Assembly (NCBI RefSeq): GCF_003469185.1 | Contig: NZ_QSIL01000007.1 | Location: 73,297-137,296, forward strand | Direction of reading: 5' to 3' | Source: Collinsella sp. AM34-10 | Lineage (GTDB): Bacteria; Actinomycetota; Coriobacteriia; Coriobacteriales; Coriobacteriaceae | Length of the DNA: 64,000 bases | Shown here: in pieces, positions 42,858-50,771 of the stretch | Numbering within the stretch: the stretch's first letter is position 1 | Layout: each line of letters starts with the position of its first letter | The notes under the pieces: generated by a model | Databases searched by the model: none | The model's input: the letters and a program-made list of their open reading frames with translations, nothing else | What the model was told of the DNA's origin: nothing | Made by a program: the position numbers and the translations under genes

Positions 42858-43589
42858 ATGGCGATCGGAGCGCGTAAGCAACCGCTGTACGATCAGCTGG
42901 TCGATATTCTGACCGAAAAGATTGACCATGAATATCGCGCCGGTGACATGATTCCTTCCGAGCGCGAACTTTCGGAGCGCTATGGTCTCTCGCGCACTAC
43001 GGTACGCCTGGCTCTGCAGGAACTGGAGCGTTTAGGACTGGTGGTTCGGCAGCACGGTCGCGGTACCTTTGTGACCGACCGTTCGGCAAAAGCAACCAAT
43101 CTTATGCAGTCCTACAGCTTTACCGAGCAGATGCGCGCGATGGGTCGAGAACCCGAGACCACGATTCTCGAGTTTTGCGAGATGGAGGCCGATAAGAATC
43201 TGGCCGAGCATATGGGATTGCGCATCGGTGATCGCATTTTTAAGCTCAAGCGTCTTCGCTCTGCCGACAACATGCCCATGATGGTCGAACGCAGCTATCT
43301 ACCGGTTCGTCAATTTCTGTCCCTAAAGCGACCGCTGCTGGAGCGTAAGCCGCTTTACGATGTGATTGAGCAGGACTTTCAGCAAAAGATTCGCGTGGCC
43401 GAAGAGGAGTTCTATGCGAGCATAGCCCGTCCCACCGATGCCCACCTTTTGGGAATTGTCGAGGGCTCGCCTGTGCTCGATTTGGTCAGGACTACGTATA
43501 ACGAGTCAAACGAGGTAGTGGAGTACACACTCTCGGTTGCTCGTGCCGATCAGTTTAAATACAAGGTTTACCACCAGCGCAGTAACTAG
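42858..43589 (+). CDS. agaR: GntR/HutC-family regulator of amino-sugar genes (AgaR/NagR-like)
   Basis: 243 residues: winged helix (QPLYDQLVDILTEKIDHEYRAGDMIPSERELSERYGLSRTTVRLALQELERLGLVVRQHGRGTFV) and a UTRA domain (RMGLRIGDRIFKLKRLR-like region, LDLVRTTYNESNEVVEYTLS). The UTRA type fits repressors that sense hexosamine phosphates, such as NagR. It lies between two promoters that carry the same palindrome TGGTTACTACCA (39337 and near 43630), which makes it the obvious candidate regulator. GGGAGG precedes the ATG. Confidence 0.88.
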   Translation: MAIGARKQPLYDQLVDILTEKIDHEYRAGDMIPSERELSERYGLSRTTVRLALQELERLGLVVRQHGRGTFVTDRSAKATNLMQSYSFTEQMRAMGREPETTILEFCEMEADKNLAEHMGLRIGDRIFKLKRLRSADNMPMMVERSYLPVRQFLSLKRPLLERKPLYDVIEQDFQQKIRVAEEEFYASIARPTDAHLLGIVEGSPVLDLVRTTYNESNEVVEYTLSVARADQFKYKVYHQRSN

Positions 43590-43628
43590 TGCTCGCATCG
43601 TTTCCATATGGTGATTCTTTGCATTTAA

Positions 43629-43642
43629 CTGGTTACTACCAG
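43629..43642. promoter_or_regulatory. GntR operator upstream of agaS
   Basis: CTGGTTACTACCAG, a perfect palindrome apart from the central TACT. It ends 16 bp before the -10 element TATAAT (43659-43664), so it covers the -35 position and should block the promoter. Confidence 0.72.
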
Positions 43643-43658
43643 ATAACCAACCGAAGTG

Positions 43659-43664
43659 TATAAT
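43659..43664 (+). promoter_or_regulatory. -10 element of the agaS promoter
   Basis: TATAAT, 40 bp before the agaS start; the -35 region falls within the GntR operator. Confidence 0.6.
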
Positions 43665-43703
43665 TGCACGTCAGAGGATTACTTCTAGAGAGAGGTATTA
43701 GAA

Positions 43704-44870
43704 ATGTTCGAGAAGAGTGTCGAGGAGCTCACCGAGCTCGGCGCCCAGATCACCACGGCCGAGATTGCTCAGCAGCCCGAGCTTTGGCGTGATACGCTCA
43801 ACATCTATCGCGAGAACAAGGAGGCCATCGAGGCCTTCCTGGCCGAGGCTCGCGCTATGGGCGAGGGTCGTCTGTCCGTTGTCTTCACCGGTGCCGGTAC
43901 GTCCGACTACGTTGGCGATACCTGCGCCCCGTACCTGCGTCACGCTGGCAACACTGATCTCTACGACTTTAAGCCCATCGCCACGACCGACATCGTGAGC
44001 GCCCCGCGCGACTTCCTGCGCGCCGAGGATCCCACGCTCGTGGTTTCCTTTGCCCGCTCTGGCAACAGCCCCGAGAGCCTTGCCGCCGTTGCCGTTGCCA
44101 AGGAGCTCGTCCACAACGTCAAGTTCCTCAACATCACCTGCGCTCCCGAGGGCAAGCTTGCCGTCGAGTCTGCCGATGATCCCAATGCGCTGACGCTGCT
44201 CATTCCGCGCGCCAACGACAAGGGCTTCGCCATGACCGGTTCTTATTCCTGCATGACCCTGCTCTCCACCCTTATTTTCGACACTGCCTCTGACGAGCAG
44301 AAGGCCGAGTGGGTCGAGACGATTGCCAAGATGGGCGAGGAGGTCATCTCCCGTGAGCCCGAGATCGCCGATTACCTGGCTGGCGATTTCAACCGCGTGA
44401 CCTACTTGGGTTCTGGCTCCTTCGGTGGCCTTGCTCAGGAGAGCCAGCTCAAGATCCTCGAGCTCGCTCACGGTCTGGTCGCTACTTCCTACGACACCTC
44501 CATGGGCTATCGTCACGGACCTAAGTCCTTCGTCGACGATAAGACGCTCGTCTTCGTGTTCGTCAACAACGACGCCTACACCCGTCAGTACGACATCGAC
44601 ATCCTCAACGAGATCGGTGGCGACGAGATCGCTCAGCACACCATCGCCGTTCAGCAGGAAGGTGCCACCGTCTATGAGGGTGAGTCCTTCACCTTTAAGG
44701 GCTACGAGGCACTTCCCGAGGGTTACCTTGCTCTGCCGTTCGTGATGTTTGCCCAGGCTATCAGCCTGCTCAACTCCGTCCGCGTGGGCAACACGCCCGA
44801 TACGCCGAGCCCCACCGGCACGGTCAACCGCGTGGTTAAGGGCGTGACGATTCACCCCTTCACCGCTTAA
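43704..44870 (+). CDS. agaS: SIS-domain sugar-phosphate isomerase/deaminase (AgaS-like)
   Basis: 388 residues, two SIS domains. VVFTGAGTSDYVGDT and FARSGNSPES in the first domain and GSGSFGGLAQESQLKILEL in the second. AgaS converts galactosamine 6-phosphate to tagatose 6-phosphate and releases ammonia. It is followed by NagA and, after the flavodoxin gene, by a tagatose-6-phosphate-kinase-like gene, which fits a galactosamine route. A glucosamine-6-phosphate deaminase-like role cannot be excluded. Confidence 0.88.
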   Translation: MFEKSVEELTELGAQITTAEIAQQPELWRDTLNIYRENKEAIEAFLAEARAMGEGRLSVVFTGAGTSDYVGDTCAPYLRHAGNTDLYDFKPIATTDIVSAPRDFLRAEDPTLVVSFARSGNSPESLAAVAVAKELVHNVKFLNITCAPEGKLAVESADDPNALTLLIPRANDKGFAMTGSYSCMTLLSTLIFDTASDEQKAEWVETIAKMGEEVISREPEIADYLAGDFNRVTYLGSGSFGGLAQESQLKILELAHGLVATSYDTSMGYRHGPKSFVDDKTLVFVFVNNDAYTRQYDIDILNEIGGDEIAQHTIAVQQEGATVYEGESFTFKGYEALPEGYLALPFVMFAQAISLLNSVRVGNTPDTPSPTGTVNRVVKGVTIHPFTA

Positions 44871-44888
44871 TCGCGTCCCCCTGTAAGG

Positions 44889-44925
44889 GCGCCCGTCCGC
44901 TCATAACGGCGGGCGGGCGCTTTTT
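44889..44925 (+). terminator. Terminator after agaS
   Basis: GCGCCCGTCCGC pairs with GCGGGCGGGCGC (one G-U pair) over an 8-base loop, followed by TTTTT. Confidence 0.85.
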
Positions 44926-44987
44926 GTTTTACGTGAGCTGGGTATAAGCATTACCACAGTCAACTGCTTTAGAAGCGAGGAGTGCAT

Positions 44988-46157
44988 ATGAGCACGTACG
45001 CAATTAAGGCTGACAAGTTCTTCTTGCCGGCAGGCCCGCAACTGGGCGGCTATCTTATGGTCGAGGATGGCGTTTTTGGCGCCTGGCAGGCCGACGAGCC
45101 CTCTTGCGAGATTAAGGGCTACACGGGATCGTGGATCGCACCGGGTATGGTCGATACTCACATCCATGGCTTCTACAACCACTCAACTACCGATAACGAT
45201 CCCGAGGGCATCGATATCAGCTCAACCGAGCTCGCCCGTCGCGGTACCACCAGCTGGCTGCCCACGACGTTCACCGATGGCGTCGAACAGATCAAGGACG
45301 CCTGCGCTGCTATCGCCAAGGCGGACGAGGGCCGCGGCCCCGACTTCTGCGGTGCCCGCATTCAGGGCATCTACCTGGAGGGCCCCTTCTTTACCATGAA
45401 GCACGTGGGCGCGCAGAACCCCGCTTACCTGATTGACCCCTCCGAGGAGGTTTTCGACCAGTGGCAGGAGGCTGCGGGCGGTCGCATCGTTAAGAGCGCC
45501 ATGGCCGCCGAGCGCGACGGTGCCGCTGCTTATGCGGCTGCTCTGAACGCCAAGGGCGTGGTGACCAGCATCGGTCACTCCGACGCCACCTACGATGAGT
45601 GCATCGCCGCTATCAATGCCGGTGCCAGCTGCTTTACGCATACCTATAACGGCCAGCGCGGTCTGCATCACCGTGAGCCCGGTGTCGTGGGTGCTGCCAT
45701 GTCCACGCCCGAGACCTACGCCGAGATCATCTGTGACGGCAAGCACGTAAACCCTGCCGCCATCAAGGCACTGCTGCAGGCAAAGGGCTGGCAGCACACG
45801 GTGCTCATCACCGACTGCCTGGGCTGCGGCGGCATGCCCGAGGGCAGCTACACCAGTGGTGGCATGGACGTCATCATGAAGGACAACCTGTGCTGGCTCG
45901 CCGACGGCAAAAGCATTGCCGGCTCGGTGCTCACGCTTGCCCAGGGCGTCAAGAACATTGTCGATTGGGGCATCGCCAGCGCTGATATCGCCATTCGCAT
46001 GGCAACCGAGGTGCCGGCTCGCTCTGCGCACATCGAGGATAAGTGCGGCAGCATCATGCCGGGTCGCGACGCCGACTTTGTCGTGTTCGACCATGAGCTC
46101 ACCCTCGTCGAGACGTATGTTGGCGGCCAGAGCGTCGGCAACGCCTTTACCGATTAA
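44988..46157 (+). CDS. nagA: N-acetylglucosamine/galactosamine-6-phosphate deacetylase
   Basis: Amidohydrolase of 389 residues. Metal-binding DTHIHGFY near residue 60, GIYLEGPFF with the catalytic-site Glu, IGHSDATY, ICDGKHVNP and the catalytic Asp in TDCLGCGG; C-terminal RDADFVVFD. It deacetylates sugar phosphates imported by the mannose-type PTS and feeds AgaS. The ATG at 44988 follows GCGAGGAG. A fragment homologous to its last 50 residues occurs again at 48851-49015. Confidence 0.95.
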   Translation: MSTYAIKADKFFLPAGPQLGGYLMVEDGVFGAWQADEPSCEIKGYTGSWIAPGMVDTHIHGFYNHSTTDNDPEGIDISSTELARRGTTSWLPTTFTDGVEQIKDACAAIAKADEGRGPDFCGARIQGIYLEGPFFTMKHVGAQNPAYLIDPSEEVFDQWQEAAGGRIVKSAMAAERDGAAAYAAALNAKGVVTSIGHSDATYDECIAAINAGASCFTHTYNGQRGLHHREPGVVGAAMSTPETYAEIICDGKHVNPAAIKALLQAKGWQHTVLITDCLGCGGMPEGSYTSGGMDVIMKDNLCWLADGKSIAGSVLTLAQGVKNIVDWGIASADIAIRMATEVPARSAHIEDKCGSIMPGRDADFVVFDHELTLVETYVGGQSVGNAFTD

Positions 46158-46169
46158 CGATAGAAAAAG

Positions 46170-46201
46170 ACGGCGGGCCCGAATCTGCTCGGACCCGCCG
46201 T
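46170..46201 (-). terminator. Hairpin between nagA and the flavodoxin gene
   Basis: 13-base arms (46170-46182 and 46189-46201, one mismatch). An A-tract on its left (46163-46168) forms the T-run for the minus-strand flavodoxin gene; it may also stop nagA. Confidence 0.7.
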
Positions 46202-46232
46202 ATGGGTTAAACGCTCAAAAGCACCTTAACAG

Positions 46233-46817
46233 TTACAGCTTGTTAACGATCTTCTTTGCCGTGCGCTTGACGCCGGCCACAAGACCCCCCGCGGGATGCT
46301 CCTTTTCGTATGCTAGACGCTTCTCGCGCTTGGCGTACTCTTCGACGATGATGTCGCCATACTCGTCTTCGATCTTGTCGAAGAAGTCGACGGCGCCCTT
46401 AATTTCCTCAGCGGTCGGGTGTCCCTTCTGGACGCCGCCGGTGAGTTTGAACGGCCCCCACGTATCAAAGCCGGGACAGCCGTAGACGCCCATAAAGATG
46501 GCCTGCCTCATGCGGCAGATGCCATCGATATCCTTGCCGTACCACTTGTTTTTGCCACCGTAGGTCATAAGGCCAAACACCTTGTCCTGCGGCTGCAGCA
46601 CGTTCGTGAGCACGCGTGCCATGTCCTTGTCGATCTCGGAGTAATAGATGCCCGTGGCGACACCGATCAGATGGTATTCGTGCAGGTCGGGGTACTCGTT
46701 TTTACCGAGTGACTTCACGTCGAGGGTATCGATCTCGGGGTGCGCCTCGACGATGGCGTCCACGAGCTTTTTCGTATTGCCGTGGTGGTGTGAGGCATAA
46801 AGGATGATGGTTCGCAT
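46233..46817 (-). CDS. Flavodoxin-fold protein
   Basis: 194 residues. MRTIILYASHHHGNTKKLVDAI is the FMN phosphate-binding loop (a T/S-rich loop with His-Gly-Asn-Thr) and GIYYSEIDKDM plus MTYGGKNKWYG form the second flavin contact region. A basic C-terminal tail (AYEKEHPAGG, RTAKKIVNKL) follows. A flavodoxin-like oxidoreductase; partner unknown. It runs opposite to the amino-sugar genes. The ATG at 46817 is preceded by GAAAGG; much longer minus-strand frames over lacX are artefacts. Confidence 0.85.
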   Translation of the reverse strand: MRTIILYASHHHGNTKKLVDAIVEAHPEIDTLDVKSLGKNEYPDLHEYHLIGVATGIYYSEIDKDMARVLTNVLQPQDKVFGLMTYGGKNKWYGKDIDGICRMRQAIFMGVYGCPGFDTWGPFKLTGGVQKGHPTAEEIKGAVDFFDKIEDEYGDIIVEEYAKREKRLAYEKEHPAGGLVAGVKRTAKKIVNKL

Positions 46818-46973
46818 AAGAAGGCCTTTCAGCTGTAATTGCATCAATGTCTGTATGGTACCCCGTTGCATGGCTGGGAAACCGGACGCATCGATGAACG
46901 TGCGGGTTTGTCCTTTGGTCAGGGCCGAGACGGGTTCTTGCGAGCAAAAAGCAGTTGTTCGAAAGGATGGACA

Positions 46974-47855
46974 ATGGAATACGCTCTCTCCAACGATTCG
47001 ATTTCTATCAAGGTCTCCACGGCCGGTGGTTCGTTTACCTCGATTGAGGCTGGAGGTCGCGAGTACTTGTGGCAGGGCGATCCCGCCGTGTGGTCCGGCC
47101 AGGCACCGATTTGCTTCCCGATTTGCGGAGGTTTGCGCGATAACAGCGCCATGACGTTTGCCGGACATCATGTGAAGCTCGCCCGCCATGGGTTTGCGCG
47201 CAAACAGGAGTGGAAGCTGCTGAGCCAGAGCGAGAACGAGCTGGCGATGTGCCTGGCTTCGGAGGATAACGCCGCGCTGCTGAGCGATTATCCGTATCCG
47301 TTTAAGCTTGTCGCCCGCTATACGCTCGAGGACGCCGCCGTGCGCGTCTCCTATGAGGTTACCAACGAGGGCACCGAGGACATGCCTTTCTTTATCGGTG
47401 GACACCCCGGCTTTAGGTGCCCGCTCGATGAGGGCGAGGCCTATACGGACTACGAGTTGCGTTTTGAGAAAGACGAGGCTGCTGAGCTTTGCGCTGCCGT
47501 CCCCTCGACTGGCTTGATTGACGTGACCAACCGCTCCAAGAACCCCATGGTGGGAAAGACGCTGCCTTTGTCGCATGAGCTCTTCGATTTTGCGGAGACC
47601 ATCTTTGACGTGCTCGAGAGCCGTCAGGTCACGCTTTCCAAAAAGGGCGAGGACAAGGGCGTTCGCCTGAGCTTTGAGGGCTTCCCGTACCTCATTGTGT
47701 GGAGCAAGCCCGAGGGCGATTTTGTGGCAGTTGAACCCTGGGGCGGCCTCTCGACCTGTTCCGATGAGGATGACGTGCTTGAGCACAAGCGCGGCTGCCT
47801 TATCGCCAAGCCCAAAGAAACCATCGTGCGCTCGTTCACAATCGAGATTCTGTAG
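46974..47855 (+). CDS. lacX: LacX-like aldose 1-epimerase family protein
   Basis: Galactose-mutarotase fold, 293 residues. GGSFTSIEAGGREYLWQGDP and the catalytic-region ARHGFARKQEW, then FIGGHPGFRCP, which contains the family His, resemble LacX of the lactococcal lac operon. It likely interconverts sugar or sugar-phosphate anomers. The ATG at 46974 has AAAGGA 6 bases upstream. It is followed 60 bp later by a LacC-type kinase, recreating part of a lac gene set next to nagA. Confidence 0.88.
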   Translation: MEYALSNDSISIKVSTAGGSFTSIEAGGREYLWQGDPAVWSGQAPICFPICGGLRDNSAMTFAGHHVKLARHGFARKQEWKLLSQSENELAMCLASEDNAALLSDYPYPFKLVARYTLEDAAVRVSYEVTNEGTEDMPFFIGGHPGFRCPLDEGEAYTDYELRFEKDEAAELCAAVPSTGLIDVTNRSKNPMVGKTLPLSHELFDFAETIFDVLESRQVTLSKKGEDKGVRLSFEGFPYLIVWSKPEGDFVAVEPWGGLSTCSDEDDVLEHKRGCLIAKPKETIVRSFTIEIL

Positions 47856-47914
47856 TCGCATGTAGCCAATTCGTTTTGCAAGGCATAAGGAGCCTGCGAG
47901 ATAAGGAGCTAGAA

Positions 47915-48850
47915 ATGATCCTCACCGTTACGATGAACCCGTCCGTCGATACGCGCTATCAGCTCGATGAGCTCATTATCGACGACGTCAACCGCGTGAC
48001 GCCCGAAAAGACCGCCGGCGGTAAGGGCCTCAACGTGGCCCGCGTCCTGGGCCAGCTGGGCGACGATGTCGTGGCAACCGGCCTGCTTGGTGGTCATATG
48101 GGCGCCTATATGGCCGAGCTCATGGATGCCAACGGCATTAAGAATGATTTTGTGCCCATCAAGGGCGAGACCCGCATCTGCCTCAATATCCTTCATGCCG
48201 GCAACCAGACCGAGCTGCTCGAGAGCGGCCCGACGATTGCCCCCGAGGAGCTCGATGCCTTTACCGCCAAGTTCGCCGAGCTTGCGAGCAAGGCCGATGT
48301 CGTTACCATCTCGGGTTCGCTGCCCCGCGGCGTCGAGGCGGACTACTATGCCAAGATCACGGGCATTGCCGAGAACGCCGGCGCCAAGGTGCTGCTCGAT
48401 ACCTCGGGTGCCTCGCTTGAGGCTGCGCTCAAGTCCGAGGTCAAGCCCGAGCTGGTTAAGCCTAACCTGACCGAAATTAACGGCCTTCTGGGCACGAGCT
48501 TTACCACCGACGATGTGGACGAGCTCCGTTCCGCGCTCGCCTCTGACGCCCGCTTCTCCGATATCCCCTGGGTCGTCGTATCCATGGGCGCTGCCGGCTC
48601 AGTTGGCTTCCACAATGGCCGTGCGTTCCGCGCCAAGACCCCCGATATCCCCGCCGTTAACGCTACGGGCTCTGGCGATTCGACCATTGCTGGTTTCGCA
48701 CATGCGATTGCTGCCGGCGCCGACGACGAGACGGTGCTGCGTACCGCCAACACCTGCGGCAAGCTCAATGCCATGGATCCCATGACTGGCCACTTGGTTA
48801 TGGATCGTTGGGACGAGGTTTACAACGGCGTTGTCGTGACCGAGCTGTAG
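47915..48850 (+). CDS. lacC: PfkB-family kinase, probable tagatose-6-phosphate kinase
   Basis: 311 residues. MILTVTMNPSVDTRYQL at the start, GGKGLNVARVLGQLG, VTISGSLPRG, and the catalytic C-terminal NATGSGDSTIAGFAHAI with the family Asp base. This is the LacC/FruK/Pfk2 group; pairing with AgaS and LacX favours tagatose 6-phosphate (product tagatose 1,6-bisphosphate). 1-phosphofructokinase is an alternative. AAGGAG precedes the ATG at 47915. A nagA fragment follows the stop in the same frame. Confidence 0.88.
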   Translation: MILTVTMNPSVDTRYQLDELIIDDVNRVTPEKTAGGKGLNVARVLGQLGDDVVATGLLGGHMGAYMAELMDANGIKNDFVPIKGETRICLNILHAGNQTELLESGPTIAPEELDAFTAKFAELASKADVVTISGSLPRGVEADYYAKITGIAENAGAKVLLDTSGASLEAALKSEVKPELVKPNLTEINGLLGTSFTTDDVDELRSALASDARFSDIPWVVVSMGAAGSVGFHNGRAFRAKTPDIPAVNATGSGDSTIAGFAHAIAAGADDETVLRTANTCGKLNAMDPMTGHLVMDRWDEVYNGVVVTEL

Positions 48851-49015
48851 GAGCTTGTGCTGCGGCCCCGGCATCGGTTGCCAGCTCATGTCGACGACAA
48901 GTGCAGTAGCATTATGCCGGGGCGCGACGCCGACACTGTCGTGTTCAATCCCGACCTTACCCTGGTCGAGACGCATGTGGGTGGCAACAGCGTCGGTAAT
49001 GCGTTTGCCGAGTAG
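48851..49015 (+). pseudogene. Remnant of a second nagA 3' end
   Basis: 54 codons ending in TAG at 49013. Reading in the same frame as lacC, from just after its stop, the translation gives LPAHVDDKCSSIMPGRDA and then LTLVETHVGGNSVGNAF. The intact nagA reads VPARSAHIEDKCGSIMPGRD and LTLVETYVGGQSVGNAF. The homology covers about 45 residues at clear identity, with the rest of the gene missing. It has no start codon of its own. Confidence 0.85.
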
Positions 49016-49047
49016 CCGCCAAAGAAACGATCCGAGAGGGGATTTAG

Positions 49048-49521
49048 ATGATTTACGGTGCATTGGGCGATATCGAGGAGTACCGTGGAATGCTCAAGGG
49101 CCTCGACGTGCTGATCGACTGGCTCGAGGAGAACGATCCGGCGAAGCTCGAGGTCGGCAGCCATCCGATTCTGGGCGACAAGGTCTTTGCGAACGTCATG
49201 GCTCCCACGACGCGTCCCGAAGCCGAGGCTCACTATGAGACGCATCAGCGCTATCACGACCTGCAGATCGACGTCGAGGGTCGCGAGGCCTTTAAGGTTG
49301 CCACGGGCAGCCTGACGCTGGTTCAGGAGTTTGACGAGAAGGACGACTACGATCTGGTCGATTCCGACGCCTCGATCGCCGGCGATCTTGCTGACGACAA
49401 GTTTGCGCTGTTTGTTGCCGGCGAGCCTCACATGCCCACGCTCGAGTTTCCGGGCGATGGCGCACAGCCGGTCAAAAAGATTTGCTTTAAGCTGCTTGCA
49501 GATGCTTACTGGGAGGAGTAG
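49048..49521 (+). CDS. YhcH/YjgK/YiaL-family cupin (possible sugar anomerase)
   Basis: 157 residues. MIYGALGDIEEYRGM at the start and HYETHQRYHDLQIDVEGREAF (His/Glu metal site) are typical of the DUF386 family, which includes EbgC and the sialic-acid anomerase NanQ. A cytoplasmic role in anomerising PTS sugars is plausible here. It sits at the end of the lacX-lacC set. A strong terminator follows. Confidence 0.88.
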   Translation: MIYGALGDIEEYRGMLKGLDVLIDWLEENDPAKLEVGSHPILGDKVFANVMAPTTRPEAEAHYETHQRYHDLQIDVEGREAFKVATGSLTLVQEFDEKDDYDLVDSDASIAGDLADDKFALFVAGEPHMPTLEFPGDGAQPVKKICFKLLADAYWEE

Positions 49522-49579
49522 CGAGCTACTCGGCTGAGTTGTTCGTATGCTGGCGTGATTCCATTGAGGGGCGCGCTTG

Positions 49580-49629
49580 AGCCCCGTTAATCGCGGTTCC
49601 CTTGGGGATTGCGGTTGGCGGGGCTTTTT
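49580..49629 (+). terminator. Terminator after the YhcH-family gene
   Basis: 15-base arms (49580-49594 with 49611-49625, three G-U pairs) followed by TTTTT. Confidence 0.75.
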
Positions 49630-49694
49630 GTTGAGTAGGGGAGTTGCCGGCGGCGTTGTGCTTGGATTGGCGGATATGCGCCCGAAATTGGCAA

Positions 49695-49718
49695 CAAAAA
49701 AGCCGCCCGAAGGCGGCT
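49695..49718 (-). terminator. Terminator downstream of tRNA-Thr
   Basis: AGCCGCC (49701-49707) and GGCGGCT (49712-49718) with a CGAA loop; the A-run at 49695-49701 is a T-run on the minus strand. Confidence 0.85.
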
Positions 49719-49729
49719 ATCTTGTGCAA

Positions 49730-49805
49730 TGGAGCCAGCGACCGGGCTCGAACCGGTGACCCCCGCTTTACGAGAGCGGTGCTCTACCAACTGAGCTACG
49801 CTGGC
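49730..49805 (-). tRNA. tRNA-Thr (anticodon CGU)
   Basis: 76 bases on the minus strand, starting GCCAGCGTAGCTCAG and ending in an encoded CCA after CGCTGGCT. All stems pair: acceptor 7 bp, D arm GCTC/GAGC, anticodon arm CCGCT/AGCGG with loop CTCGTAA, T arm ACCGG TTCGAGC CCGGT. Anticodon CGT decodes ACG. Confidence 0.97.
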
Positions 49806-49962
49806 GGCCATATGGTGACGCAACTGAGGCGTCAACGGCTGTCTATGATACGGGACATCGCAAATCCGCGCAAGTGTTCTGACGGCTTTTCTCACTTTAA
49901 ATGCACTAATATTGGAGACGCGATGTCTTGCTCTTACGGGTCTCAAACAGAATGGGGCAGCG

Positions 49963-50445
49963 ATGACTCAACCCAAGATTCTTCTCGCACGCATCGACGA
50001 CCGTTTCATTTACGGACAAGACGTTGAGCTGTGGAACGAAGCCGTGGGTTCCAACCTTGTCCTAATCGTCAACGATGAGATCGCGGCAGATTCGCGCCAA
50101 TGGGCACCCATGAGGGTGGCGGCGCCAGAAGGCGTTTGGACGCGGTTTTTCTCGGTGCAAAGGACCATCGACGTCATTCATACCGCAACGCCTCGCCAAT
50201 TGATTCTGATCATGGTGGCCTCACCCTCCGATGCGCTCGCGCTGGTTAAGGGCGGTGTGCCGATCACCAAGATCAGCATTGGTCATATGCAGGCAGGGGA
50301 GGGCAAGCGTCCCGCAACGCCCGCAGTTGCCGTAGACGACACAGACGTCGCTGTTCTCAGAGAGCTGCAAAAGCTCGGCATAGAACTAGAAATCCGCTAT
50401 CTCCCCAGTTCCGCCCCCGACCCCATCGGCAATCTGTTCAACTGA
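49963..50445 (+). CDS. Orphan IIB-like protein with Tyr replacing the active-site His
   Basis: 160 residues, the same length as AgaB and clearly homologous (PKILLARIDDRFIYGQDVEL versus PNILLTRIDNRLVHGQVATQ), with shared segments FFSVQRTIDVI, ALVKGGVPITKISIGHMQ and LQKLGIELEIR. The conserved phospho-accepting His is replaced by Tyr (IYGQ). No IIA, IIC or IID accompanies it. It is probably not a phosphocarrier; a regulatory or sugar-phosphate-sensing role is possible. The ATG at 49963 follows GGGGCAG; an in-frame ATG at 49912 is less supported. Confidence 0.82.
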   Translation: MTQPKILLARIDDRFIYGQDVELWNEAVGSNLVLIVNDEIAADSRQWAPMRVAAPEGVWTRFFSVQRTIDVIHTATPRQLILIMVASPSDALALVKGGVPITKISIGHMQAGEGKRPATPAVAVDDTDVAVLRELQKLGIELEIRYLPSSAPDPIGNLFN

Positions 50446-50771
50446 TCCCTTGGGGACGGAGGAAAACGGATCATTTTGCCTTCGTAGGGGATCTGTGTGG
50501 CGCTGTCCGCCAAAACTATGCCGGTTTACTACGATGAATTGCTTATCGCCGAGCATGCCAAATTTGCAGAGAATAAAACCGCAGGTAGACGAGTTGCTAA
50601 TTTTTTATAAACCAGCGCGTGGTCGGACATAGTGGGTTCATCGTAGTAATTCGGCATAGTTTTGTTATGTCACCAATTCGGTGGCATCGAAAAGAAGGAT
50701 TTAGGCATGAAGCAGCGCCCGTTGGCGGTGGTGCCGGCGGGCGTTGCTGTGCGAGATGTCGCGTTGTGGGC
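50446..50771. other. Repeat-rich gap between the orphan IIB gene and galM
   Basis: 326 bp. It contains a GGGGACGGAGGAAAACGGAT-type segment (50453-50472), the second MITE-like element (50511-50664) and the 3' side of galM. I see no gene. Confidence 0.6.
50511..50664. mobile_element. MITE-like element with 28-bp terminal inverted repeats
   Basis: Bases 50511-50538 and 50637-50664 are inverted copies at 26 of 28 positions. Total length 154 bp with an AT-rich, non-coding interior. No clear target-site duplication is visible. Different in sequence from the element at 30552-30768. Confidence 0.7.

Noticed and set aside
46233..47861. 542-residue minus-strand frame extending from the flavodoxin gene over lacX
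   Set aside because: The first 348 codons are antisense to lacX; the flavodoxin fold begins at the ATG at 46817.
49912..50445. Longer start of the orphan IIB protein
   Set aside because: The extra 17 residues lack homology, and the ATG at 49963 gives the same length as AgaB.
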